From: Megasphaera sp. NM10
GTDB lineage: Bacteria; Bacillota; Negativicutes; Veillonellales; Megasphaeraceae
Reading direction: 5' to 3'
Length of the DNA: 43,184 nucleotides
Assembly: GCF_000417505.1 (NCBI RefSeq)
Contig: NZ_APHY01000049.1
Span: 1 to 43,184, forward strand
The number at the start of each line of letters is the position of its first letter. Within the stretch, counting starts at the first letter, position 1. Of the stretch, positions 25,567 to 33,426 are shown in pieces. Made by a program: the position numbers and the translations under genes. The notes beneath the pieces are model-generated. The model had not been told where the DNA came from. It made no database searches and worked only from the letters and a program-made list of their open reading frames with translations.

Positions 25567-25634
25567 GATATTAGAAAGATACGTGATACGATTTACGTTA
25601 TGATACCTATTTATAGGAGAAAGCAGGGATAATT

Positions 25635-26941
25635 ATGGATAAAAATGCTATGTGGAACAAGATGATCGGCATCATCAAGCAGGATGTGACGCCGGCGACG
25701 GGCTGTACGGAACCGATTGCCCTGGCTTATGCGGCGGCGACGGCGGCCCGGGAATTGGGCGAAGCCGTGCGCTTCGTCGATGCCCGCGTGTCGGCGAATC
25801 TGATGAAGAACGGCATGGGCGTCACCGTACCGGGCACGGGGACGCCGGGGCTCTATATTGCCGCTGCCGTCGGCGCCCTCGGCGGGGACGCCGGAGCGGG
25901 ATTACAGGTCCTGAAGGCCTTGACGCCAGACGTCGTCGCCTTGGGCAAACAGTACGTCGCCGATGGTAAAGTCACTGTGTCCGTCCGGGAAGATACGCCT
26001 CATGTCCTCTATGCCGAAGCCGTCGTCTATGGCGAAAACCACCGCGTCCGCGTCGTCATCACCGACGACCATACGAACATCGTCTTCGTGGAAAAGGATG
26101 GCCAGGTCCTCTTGGACCAGCGGACGGAAGCGGGGAGCGGGGAAGACCCGAAAATCGCTTTTCTCCATACGCTGACCCTGGCGGATATCGTCGATTTTGC
26201 CGAACACGTGCCGCTGGCCGACATCGCCTTCCTGCAGGAGGCGGAACGGCTCAACGACCAGCTGTCGCAGGAGGGCCTGACGGGGAAATATGGCCTGAAG
26301 ATCGGCTATACCTTGCAGCAGATGGTCGATAAAGACTTATTGTCCGATGATTTGTCCCATCGCATCCAGATCCGCACGGTCGCCGCTTCCGATGCCCGTA
26401 TGGGCGGGGCGGCTTTCCCGGCTATGACCAATTCCGGTTCCGGCAATCAGGCATCGCCGCGACAGAACCCGTGACGGTCGTCGCCGATTCGCTCGGTGTC
26501 ACGCCGGAACGGCGGCTGCGGGCGCTGGCCTTGTCCAGCATGGTCGCCATTTATGCCCACGGCTATCTGCCGAAATTATCGGCTTTCTGTGCTACCGTCA
26601 CGGCTTCCATGGGGGCGGCTGCCGGCATGGCCTGGCTGCTGGCCGAAAAGGACCCGCTGCAGGTCATCGAAAAGGCCCTGGCCACCATGTCCGGGTCCAT
26701 CGTCGGCATGGTCTGCGACGGCGCGGCCAACAGCTGTTCCATGAAGGTGTCGGCGTCGGTCCATGCGGCCTATGAAGCGGTCCTCCTGGCCCTCAATGAC
26801 GTGCGCGTCCAGGGTACGGACGGCTTAGTGGCCAATGCAGCCGAAGAATGTCTGAAGAACGTCGGCCTCCTGGCTTCCCGCGGGATGCAGCAGACAGACG
26901 ATGAAATCTTAAAGATCATGCTCCAGAAGAATAAAGCTTAG
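25635..26941 (+). CDS. cyuA: L-cysteine desulfidase / UPF0597 family, CyuA-like (frameshift near 26451)
   Basis: An Fe-S dehydratase-like enzyme that breaks cysteine into sulfide, ammonia and pyruvate; cytoplasmic. N-terminal part: VTPATGCTEPIALAYA (C24, cluster ligand), MKNGMGVTVPGTGTPGLYIA and VREDTPHVLYAEAVV. C-terminal part: MVCDGAANSCSMKVS with the remaining cluster cysteines. The frame ends as SGSGNQASPRQNP. Restoring one G (CAGG to CAGGG before CATCGCC) gives the family reading SGSGNQGIAATEPVTVVA and one protein of ~435 residues. Ribosome-binding site TAGGAG. The L-serine dehydratase alpha family is the closest alternative. Confidence 0.88.
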
Positions 26942-26963
26942 GCAGAAACTATCTGATATTTTA

Positions 26964-26997
26964 CCGCCTGTTGACAATAAATTCAGCAGGCGGCTTT
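26964..26997 (+). terminator. Terminator hairpin of cyuA
   Basis: CCGCCTGTTGA and TCAGCAGGCGG (one mismatch) followed by CTTTG; it abuts the typA promoter. Confidence 0.55.
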
Positions 26998-27024
26998 GCA
27001 TTTCTGAGCAATCCATGCTATACT
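26996..27024 (+). promoter_or_regulatory. Promoter of typA
   Basis: TTGCAT, a 17-bp spacer, then TATACT, 50 bp before the ATG. Confidence 0.65.
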
Positions 27025-27074
27025 AACCTAGTTATATACAATCTAATATTTGTTAATGAGAGAGAGGACATTAG

Positions 27075-28889
27075 ATGGAACGCAAAGATATTCGTAATAT
27101 TGCAATTATTGCCCACGTCGACCATGGCAAAACGACACTGGTCGATGCCATGCTCAAACAGAGCCATGTTTTCCGTTCTAACGAAAAAGTCGAAGAACGT
27201 GTCATGGACTCTGGGGATATTGAACGTGAACGCGGCATTACAATCTTGTCCAAAAATACATCTGTCATGCACGAAGGCGTCAAGATCAACATCGTCGACA
27301 CCCCGGGGCATGCTGACTTCGGCGGCGAAGTAGAACGTGTACTGAACATGGTAGACGGCGTACTGCTCCTCGTCGATGCTTTTGAAGGCCCGATGCCGCA
27401 GACGAAATACGTTCTGCGCAAGGCTTTGGAACAGAAATTGAAACCGATCGTCGTCATCAACAAGATCGACAAACCCGGTGCCCGTGTCGCTGAAGTCGAA
27501 GACGAAGTACTCGAATTGTTCATGGAACTCGACGCTACGGACGAACAGCTCGATTTCCCTGTCGTCTATGCAAACGGCCGTGACGGCATTGCTAAATACT
27601 CCATGGATGACGACAGCGACAACCTCGAACCGTTGTTCAAGACCATCATCAAATACTGCCCGTGCCCGAAAGGCGACGCTGAAGGCCCGCTGCAGTTCAT
27701 GGTCACGACCTTGGACTACGATGATTATGTCGGTAAAATCGCTATCGGCCGTATTGTCCGCGGCAAGATGTATCCGAACCAGGCTGTCGTCGTCACTGAC
27801 GGCGAAAGCCAGCGCAAAGCTAAGATTGGCCGCGTCTATACCTATGAAGGCCTGAAACGTGTCGAACAGGATGAAGCCGCTATGGGCGAAATCGCCTGCA
27901 TCGTCGGCATCCCGGACCTCAAGATCGGCGAAACCGTTACGGACCCGCAGAACCCGGAAGCTTTGCCGAAAATCAACATCGACGAACCGACGCTGTCCAT
28001 GATTTTCTACGTCAATGACAGCCCCTTTGCCGGCCAGGAAGGGGAATACGTCACCAGCCGTCACCTCCGCGACCGCCTGTTCCGCGAAGTCCAGACCAAC
28101 GTATCCCTGCGCGTCGAAGAAACCGACAGTGCCGATGCCTTCAAAGTATCGGGCCGTGGCGAACTCCACATCGCTGTCCTCATCGAAGAAATGCGCCGTC
28201 AGGGTTATGAACTCCAGATCGGCAAACCGAGCGTCATCACCAAGGAAATCAACGGCCAGAAATGCGAACCGCTGGAAGCCCTCACCATCGACGTTCCGCC
28301 TGAATTCATGGGCGCTGTCATGGAAAAACTCGGTACCCGTAAAGCCGAAATGGTCAACATGACCGATATTTCCGGCTACACCCGCCTGGAATTCATCATT
28401 CCGGCCCGCGGCCTCATCGGCTTCCGCAGCGAATTCCTCACCGCTACCAAGGGCAATGGCATCATGTACCACGTCTTCCACGGCTATGCTCCCTGGAAAG
28501 GCGAAATCCCGGGCCGTACCCGCGGCAGCTTAGTTGCCTTTGAATCGGGCACGACGACAAGCTATGGCATCTTCAACTTGCAGGACCGCGGCACGATGTT
28601 TATCAAACCGGGTGAAGAAATCTATCTTGGCCAGGTCGTCGGCGAAAGCAACCGCGACGTCGACATCGACGTCAACCCGTGCAAGAAGAAACACTTGACC
28701 AACACCCGTTCCTCCGCATCGGACGAAGCACTCCGCCTCACGCCGCCGCAGGAAATGGGCTTGGAAAAATCCCTGGAATGGATCAACGACGACGAACTCG
28801 TAGAAGTTACGCCGAAGAGCATCCGTATCCGTAAAGCCATCCTCGACAAACACGATCGTAAAAAAGCAATGCGCCGTGCGCAGCAGTAA
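27075..28889 (+). CDS. typA: Translational GTPase TypA/BipA
   Basis: A 604-residue ribosome-associated GTPase involved in 50S assembly and stress adaptation. G1 [10 protein letters not shown] (13-22), G2 region ERERGITI, G3 [12 protein letters not shown]4 NKIDKPGA and G5 mark the EF-G-like GTP domain. Domains II, III and V follow, with the TypA-specific C-terminal domain ([32 protein letters not shown] near the end). Normal length, intact, ribosome-binding site GAGAGAGGA. Codon use is strongly biased to C-ending codons, as expected for a well-expressed gene. Confidence 0.97.
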   Translation: MERKDIRNIAIIAHVDHGKTTLVDAMLKQSHVFRSNEKVEERVMDSGDIERERGITILSKNTSVMHEGVKINIVDTPGHADFGGEVERVLNMVDGVLLLVDAFEGPMPQTKYVLRKALEQKLKPIVVINKIDKPGARVAEVEDEVLELFMELDATDEQLDFPVVYANGRDGIAKYSMDDDSDNLEPLFKTIIKYCPCPKGDAEGPLQFMVTTLDYDDYVGKIAIGRIVRGKMYPNQAVVVTDGESQRKAKIGRVYTYEGLKRVEQDEAAMGEIACIVGIPDLKIGETVTDPQNPEALPKINIDEPTLSMIFYVNDSPFAGQEGEYVTSRHLRDRLFREVQTNVSLRVEETDSADAFKVSGRGELHIAVLIEEMRRQGYELQIGKPSVITKEINGQKCEPLEALTIDVPPEFMGAVMEKLGTRKAEMVNMTDISGYTRLEFIIPARGLIGFRSEFLTATKGNGIMYHVFHGYAPWKGEIPGRTRGSLVAFESGTTTSYGIFNLQDRGTMFIKPGEEIYLGQVVGESNRDVDIDVNPCKKKHLTNTRSSASDEALRLTPPQEMGLEKSLEWINDDELVEVTPKSIRIRKAILDKHDRKKAMRRAQQ

Positions 28890-28928
28890 GCTTTTTACTA
28901 AAAACTATAAACTGCAAACTTAATACTC

Positions 28929-28973
28929 AAAAAGAGGGTCTGTCGCACGTAATCGTGCACAGGCTCTTTTTCT
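28929..28973 (+). terminator. Rho-independent terminator of typA
   Basis: AAAAAGAG...CTGT-GCACG-TAAT-CGTGC-ACAG-CTCTTTTTC: a long hairpin with a T-run. Confidence 0.75.
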
Positions 28974-29021
28974 GTATGCAAAAATATCATAGCTTTATGG
29001 TCATTTTTCAGGGACTGTTTG

Positions 29022-29360
29022 CTCGGACTCAGAAGCGGCTTTGCCGTAATAGACTCTGAAAATCAGGCGCAGGAGCGCCCAAAGGCTCCCCTTCATAGGA
29101 GAGCTGGCCGCCAACGGCGGTCTGAGGGGTTCTTCGGAAGAGGTTGGCATCGGCCACCTGGCCCCTGGCGGGTTCGCGTGCTCCACTCCTCTTGCCGAGA
29201 GTGCCATTTGCTGGCGTGCTGAAACTCGCTGCGCTCAAACAAAGCAGCACGCCGGACGCAAATAGCACGCACGGCATCCGGCACGGCCTACCCGGACCGT
29301 GCCGGACCGAGGACGTTCCCGCAATGTCACCCACCAGGGGCCAGGCAGCCGTATCCATTA
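29022..29360. repeat. Repeat-derived GC-rich block (family C, family B and a longer unit)
   Basis: A family C end (TCGGACTCAGAAGCGGCTTT) is followed by a family B copy (29086-29132). About 220 bp of GC-rich sequence with internal inverted segments (GCACGGCCTACC..., GGACCGTGCC) then follows. Antisense frames through it (29029-29406) lack ribosome-binding sites and look like repeat-derived noise. No functional gene is seen from 28974 to 29430. Confidence 0.55.
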
Positions 29361-29394
29361 GGGCTGAACAAAAAATCTGAAAAAAAACAAATCC

Positions 29395-29424
29395 GGCTGT
29401 CTTCATGCGACAGCCTCTTTTTTT
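29395..29424 (+). terminator. Rho-independent terminator
   Basis: GGCTGTC, a seven-base loop, GACAGCC, then TCTTTTTTT. Confidence 0.75.
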
Positions 29425-29457
29425 GATGCTTGAATAGTAAATACTTCGTCAGTTGTG

Positions 29458-29501
29458 ATATACTTATTTATAGTAAGTTAATATCACTTATAGTGAGTAA
29501 G
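29458..29501. promoter_or_regulatory. Repeated operator-like half-sites upstream of the antitoxin-like gene
   Basis: TACTTATTTATAGTA and TCACTTATAGTGA are two adjacent inverted repeats sharing CTTAT...ATAGT. This arrangement is typical of autoregulated toxin-antitoxin promoters. Confidence 0.45.
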
Positions 29502-29525
29502 AATGTATGTAAGGAGATGAATGTC

Positions 29526-29684
29526 ATGAATTTATCTAATACTGCCAAAGTAATCAAGGAATCTGAGACAAGAAAACTTCTTACCAGCAAAGGAAATCAA
29601 GAAATAAAAGAAAAAATCCGTAAGGCCTCTCATCTCATGTTTCAACGCAATGAAAAAGCCTATAGGGACTTAGAAAATCGATGA
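29526..29684 (+). CDS. Small antitoxin-like protein
   Basis: Encodes 52 residues, basic and helical (begins MNLSNTAKVIKESETRKLLT). I cannot name the family. The size, the operator-like repeats upstream and the four-base ATGA overlap with a second ORF suggest the antitoxin of a type II pair; this is inference. ATG 29526 is nine bases after AAGGAG; ATG 29517 abuts the ribosome-binding site and is unlikely. Lower GC than its neighbours, suggesting horizontal origin. Confidence 0.5.
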   Translation: MNLSNTAKVIKESETRKLLTSKGNQEIKEKIRKASHLMFQRNEKAYRDLENR

Positions 29685-29749
29685 AACACGAGCAAATATT
29701 GATAGAAATTATCCTAGAAGATGTACTTGTTATAGAAAAAACGCACTGA
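29681..29749 (+). pseudogene. Truncated second ORF of the toxin-antitoxin-like pair
   Basis: Starts at the ATGA overlap and encodes only 22 residues (MKHEQILIEIILEDVLVIEK...) before a stop inside a terminator stem. Too short for a toxin; probably the N-terminal remnant of one. Confidence 0.4.
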
Positions 29750-29782
29750 TAAGTTCCATGAATGGCTTATCAGTGCGTTTTT
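29737..29782. terminator. Bidirectional rho-independent terminator
   Basis: AAAACGCACTGATAAG and CTTATCAGTGCGTTTT: a 16-bp perfect stem with A- and T-tracts at both ends. It could also end the minus-strand tRNA transcript next to it. Confidence 0.85.
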
Positions 29783-29786
29783 GATT

Positions 29787-29875
29787 TGGCGGAGCGGGTG
29801 GGATTCGAACCCACGAGACCTTTCGGCCTAACTGATTTCGAGTCAGCCCCGTTATGACCACTTCGATACCGCTCC
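29787..29875 (-). tRNA. tRNA-Ser(CGA)
   Basis: Reading the minus strand: acceptor GGAGCGG pairs with CCGCTCC, then discriminator G and encoded CCA. The anticodon stem CTGA/TCAG holds loop CTCGAAA with anticodon CGA, decoding UCG. A long variable arm (GGCCGAAAGGTC) identifies the serine class, and the T-loop is GTTCGAATC. It is on the opposite strand to its neighbours. Confidence 0.95.
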
Positions 29876-29965
29876 ATAAGGTACTTTACTAGTATAGCAT
29901 GGTATGCGCTATCCGTCAAGTTTTTTTGCATATTTATTTTTGACATTTGGTTTACAAAGAAAATG

Positions 29966-29996
29966 TTGACTTAGAGTGTACTTCAGGTGGTACAAT
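29966..29996 (+). promoter_or_regulatory. Candidate promoter of the DUF362 gene
   Basis: TTGACT and TACAAT separated by 19 bp, slightly longer than optimal. Confidence 0.4.
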
Positions 29997-30026
29997 GAAA
30001 GTATCTTATTGTTAGGGGGTAAAAAT

Positions 30027-31151
30027 ATGGAAAAAGCCAAGGTATATTTCACGGACTTCCGCTGCCGTCCGGGGAAAAATAATTTACAGAAACTGCAGAA
30101 GCTCTGCAAGAAGGCTGGTATTGAAAATATCAATTTTGAAGGAAAATTCGTCGCCATCAAGATGCATTTTGGGGAATTAGGCTGTCTGGCTTCGCTGCGC
30201 CCGCAGTACGTCAAAGCCGTGGCCGATTTGGTCAAGGAATTAGGCGGCCGGCCGTTCCTGACGGACTGCAATACGCTCTATCCGGGCAGTCGTAAGCACG
30301 CTTTGGAACACATGGATTGTGCCAACCTCAACGGTTATAATACGGTCACTACGGGCTGTCAGATCATCATCGGCGACGGCCTGCGCGGCACCGATGAAAT
30401 CGAAGTGCCGGTCAAGAACGGCGAATACGTCGAAAAAGCGAAAATCGGCCGGGCCATCATGGATGCCGACGTTTTCATCAGCCTGGCTCACTTCAAGGGC
30501 CATGAAATGACGGGCTTTGGCGGCGCCATCAAGAATATTGGCATGGGTTGCGGCAGCCGCGCCGGCAAGATGGAACAGCATTCGTCGGGCAAACCGAAAG
30601 TTGACGAAAGCAAGTGCAAGAACTGTCATCGCTGCGCTCAGGAATGCGGTTCTGACGCCATCACTTATGAAGATAACGTCGCCCACATCCACGAAGACTT
30701 GTGCAAAGGCTGCGGCCGCTGCATCGGCGCCTGTGCTTTTGATGCCATTCAGACTGTCGAATGGGATGCCAATGAAAAACTGGACCGCAAGATGGCCGAA
30801 TACGCCCAGGCCGTCTGCCAGGACCGCCCGTGCTTCCACATCAACCTGGTCATGGACATTTCGCCGAACTGCGACTGCCATGCCGAAAACGATGCACCTA
30901 TCCTGCCGGACATCGGCATGTTCGCTTCCTTCGACCCGGTCGCTCTCGACCAGGCTTGTGCCGATGCCTGCATGAAAGCCGCTCCTATGCCCAACAGCCA
31001 GTTGTCGGATAACCTGGCTAAACCCGATTGGCAGCACCATCACGATCACTTCCTCGACAGCAATCCTAATGTCGACTGGAAGACGACCCTGGAACACGCT
31101 GAAAAAATCGGCTTAGGCACACGGGAATACGAACTCGTCCGCGTCCGCTGA
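30027..31151 (+). CDS. DUF362 domain protein with two [4Fe-4S] ferredoxin motifs
   Basis: A 374-residue cytoplasmic protein. The N-terminal DUF362 region (residues ~1-185) includes VAIKMHFGELG, FLTDCNTLYPGSR and FKGHEMTGFGGAIKNIGMGC. An 8Fe ferredoxin insert follows with C197/200/203/207 and C226/229/232/236, then a further Cys/His-rich part (ISPNCDCHAENDAP, WQHHHDHF). Such proteins are common in anaerobes; the electron partner and substrate are unknown. ATG 30027 has TTAGGGGG upstream. It stands alone and ends before a strong terminator. Confidence 0.9.
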   Translation: MEKAKVYFTDFRCRPGKNNLQKLQKLCKKAGIENINFEGKFVAIKMHFGELGCLASLRPQYVKAVADLVKELGGRPFLTDCNTLYPGSRKHALEHMDCANLNGYNTVTTGCQIIIGDGLRGTDEIEVPVKNGEYVEKAKIGRAIMDADVFISLAHFKGHEMTGFGGAIKNIGMGCGSRAGKMEQHSSGKPKVDESKCKNCHRCAQECGSDAITYEDNVAHIHEDLCKGCGRCIGACAFDAIQTVEWDANEKLDRKMAEYAQAVCQDRPCFHINLVMDISPNCDCHAENDAPILPDIGMFASFDPVALDQACADACMKAAPMPNSQLSDNLAKPDWQHHHDHFLDSNPNVDWKTTLEHAEKIGLGTREYELVRVR

Positions 31152-31196
31152 TTAAAGCTAACTACTAAAGTTTGAGTTAAAATCTATGATTACTAT

Positions 31197-31217
31197 TATA
31201 GCAAGTATATTGCTATA
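31197..31217. promoter_or_regulatory. Perfect 8-bp inverted repeat
   Basis: TATAGCAA, GTATA, TTGCTATA, in the AT-rich gap after the DUF362 gene. It could be an operator for a promoter that no longer drives an intact gene. Confidence 0.3.
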
Positions 31218-31282
31218 GTGTAATTCCATAAAGGATAAATGTATATTCACGATTCGCCTTTTAGACAGTGGAGTCTATAAAT

Positions 31283-31332
31283 ACGCAGGAACTAAACCGG
31301 AAGGGGCGCCGGTTTGGTTCCTGCGTTTTTTT
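31283..31332 (+). terminator. Rho-independent terminator
   Basis: ACGCAGGAAC-AAACCGG...CCGGTTT-GTTCCTGCGT followed by TTTTTT. Confidence 0.85.
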
Positions 31333-31353
31333 ATGTGAAGATATACTTCTTAA

Positions 31354-31641
31354 GAATACGTTACCAAGCTGAAACAGGCCGGTATCCTGACGGGTTATCC
31401 CGATGGGAACTTCGACGGCGACCGCATGATGACGCGTTATGAATTTGCTGCCATCGTGTACCGGGCCATCATGGCCGGTGCCGCTTCCAACCCGGCTTTG
31501 AGCCAGGACGGCACGCTGGATAAATTAGCGAAAGAATTCTCGCCGGAAATGAAACACATCCGCATCGATACGATTGCCAAAGATAAGAATGGCAAACCGA
31601 CGATCGAACGAGTCCGCGTCATTCCCGAAGCAAAACAGTAG
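31354..31641 (+). pseudogene. 5'-truncated SLH-domain porin fragment
   Basis: Reads in one frame from just after a stop at 31351: EYVTKLKQAGILTGYPDGNF..., then MMTRYEFAAIVYRAI, the second half of an SLH domain, then a charged segment ending RVIPEAKQ. There is no start codon before the SLH motif, no signal peptide and no barrel. It is clearly a remnant of a larger SLH protein and differs from the porin at 7870. Confidence 0.75.
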
Positions 31642-31655
31642 AGGAGGGGAGTATC

Positions 31656-31826
31656 ATCGCACAGATAGGATTGTCTTTTCGTATCGATTCAGACCTCAAA
31701 AAGGAGTTTGAAGCATTTTGCGATGCTGCCGGCATCAGCATGACGGCAGCCATCCATTTGTTCATCAAGACAACCGTCCGGGAACAACGGATTCCCTTTG
31801 AAATAAAGGCTTCGAGCAAAAAATAG
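31656..31826 (+). CDS. RelB/DinJ-family antitoxin, non-standard start, no toxin partner
   Basis: A 56-residue ribbon-helix-helix protein, clearly paralogous to the one at 18665: SFRIDSDLKKEFEAFCDAAG, then ISMTAAIHLFIKTTVREQR and IPFEIK. The codon aligned with the paralogue's ATG is ATC, just downstream of GAGGAGGGG, so it uses an ATC start or has lost its start by mutation. TTG 31671 is a poor alternative. No toxin follows; a hairpin begins at 31845. Confidence 0.65.
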   Translation: MAQIGLSFRIDSDLKKEFEAFCDAAGISMTAAIHLFIKTTVREQRIPFEIKASSKK

Positions 31827-31844
31827 AATCGAGAGAGTAAGGAG

Positions 31845-31875
31845 AAAGGGCTTGTCGCACGGCGACAAGTCCTTT
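31845..31875 (+). terminator. Hairpin after the second RelB gene
   Basis: AAAGGGCTTGTCG and CGACAAGTCCTTT with a short loop. The T-run is short (TTTC), so termination may be weak. Confidence 0.6.
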
Positions 31876-32005
31876 CAAGCTGTTAGTAGCTAGGGGTCAG
31901 GGGTTAGCAGATATCGTTCGTCATAAATCCCGGCTGGGCACAGGATTCACGGCGGCCTGCGAACTGCGACCGGCGGCCTGCGGGCCACGAGCCCCTAAAA
32001 AGCCC

Positions 32006-32035
32006 TTCACAGGGGCGGCCTATATATGGTATTAT
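32006..32035 (+). promoter_or_regulatory. Candidate promoter of the miaB-miaA operon
   Basis: TTCACA, an 18-bp spacer, then TATTAT, 49 bp before miaB. The preceding 130 bp are repeat debris without a gene. Confidence 0.4.
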
Positions 32036-32083
32036 ATACTGTAAACCCTAAATTATGATTTTTGTGAAAAACGGAGAGAATAC

Positions 32084-33412
32084 ATGGATTTTCAGAGCAA
32101 TCGATTTTATCATATTATTTCTTATGGCTGTCAGGCGAATATGTCTGACAGTGAGCATTATGCCGGTCAGTTGGAGGAGCTGGGCTATCACAATACGGAA
32201 GATTTGGATACAGCCGATGTCATCCTCATCAATACGTGTTGTGTCCGCGAAACGGCGGAAGACAAGACGCTGGGGAAAATCGGCGAACTCAAGCATTTGA
32301 AGAAGCAGAACCCCGATTTGATCATTGCCGTCACGGGCTGCATGGCCCAGGAATGGCAGGATAAGCTCTTCAAGCGGGCGCCGCACATCGATTTGGTCAT
32401 CGGTACGCACAATATCCACAAGCTCATCGAGCTCATCCGGGAACGGCGCAGCAAGGCCGACCATTATATGGCTGCCGACATGACCCTGCCGGCTTTCCAT
32501 GATATGCCGGTCAAGCGCTTCCAGAAATTCTTTGCCTGGATCCCCATCATGAACGGCTGCAACAAGTTCTGCACGTACTGTATCGTGCCTTATGTCCGGG
32601 GCCGTGAAGTGAGCCGTCCCATCGACGCCATTGTCGAAGAAATCAAGAAGGTCGCTGCTGAAGGCTACAAGGAAATCACCCTTCTCGGCCAGAATGTCAA
32701 TTCCTATGGCCTGGACCTCAAGGACGGCACGGATTTCTCCAAGCTCGTCGCCGCTGTCGACGATATCGACGGCATCGAACGGGTCCGGTACATGACCAGC
32801 CACCCCAAGGATATGACTTTTGCCATGATCGACGCCATTGCCGACAGCAAAAAGGTCGTCAACCACATGCATCTGCCCATCCAGTGCGGTTCTGACGAGC
32901 TCTTGAAGAAGATGAACCGCGGCTACACGGTGGAACATTACCTGGAACTCGTCGACTATGCCCGCAAGCGCATGCCCGACCTGGTCCTGACGACGGACAT
33001 CATCGTCGGCTTTCCAGGCGAAACGGAGGCCATGTTCGAAGATACGCTGAACCTGCTCAAGCGCGTCCAGTACGACATGGCCTATACCTTCATCTATTCG
33101 CCGCGGACGGGGACGCCGGCGGCCAAGATGGAAGACCAGATCCCGCAGGAAGAAAAGAGCCGCCGTCTGCAGCGGCTCATGGATGTGCAGAACGTCTATA
33201 GTTTAGCAAAAAATAAAGAAATGGAAGACCACGTCTATGACGTCATCGTTGAAGGGCCGACCAAGAACGATGCCAACCACTGGTTCGGCCGGACGACGGG
33301 CAACAAGATGATCATCTGGGAAAATGACGGTTCCGTCGCCATCGGCGATACCGTGCCGGTCCAGGTCGACAAAGGCCAGACGTGGGTCCTCAAAGGTCAC
33401 TTAGTGCACTAA
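32084..33412 (+). CDS. miaB: tRNA-2-methylthio-N6-isopentenyladenosine synthase MiaB
   Basis: A 442-residue radical-SAM methylthiotransferase converting i6A37 to ms2i6A37 in tRNAs. The N-terminal UPF0004 cluster uses cysteines in SYGCQANMSDSE, INTCCVRETAE and TGCMAQ. The radical-SAM cluster is CNKFCTYC, followed by PYVRGREVSRP. A TRAM domain ends the protein (about 380-442). ATG 32084 has ACGGAGAG upstream. First of a compact operon that also holds miaA, which makes its substrate. Confidence 0.97.
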   Translation: MDFQSNRFYHIISYGCQANMSDSEHYAGQLEELGYHNTEDLDTADVILINTCCVRETAEDKTLGKIGELKHLKKQNPDLIIAVTGCMAQEWQDKLFKRAPHIDLVIGTHNIHKLIELIRERRSKADHYMAADMTLPAFHDMPVKRFQKFFAWIPIMNGCNKFCTYCIVPYVRGREVSRPIDAIVEEIKKVAAEGYKEITLLGQNVNSYGLDLKDGTDFSKLVAAVDDIDGIERVRYMTSHPKDMTFAMIDAIADSKKVVNHMHLPIQCGSDELLKKMNRGYTVEHYLELVDYARKRMPDLVLTTDIIVGFPGETEAMFEDTLNLLKRVQYDMAYTFIYSPRTGTPAAKMEDQIPQEEKSRRLQRLMDVQNVYSLAKNKEMEDHVYDVIVEGPTKNDANHWFGRTTGNKMIIWENDGSVAIGDTVPVQVDKGQTWVLKGHLVH

Positions 33413-33426
33413 AGGAAGGTGAGACT

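Noticed and set aside
29029-29406. Antisense 125-codon frame in the GC-rich block after typA
   Set aside because: It runs through family B and other repeat sequence, has no ribosome-binding site, and looks like translated repeat DNA.
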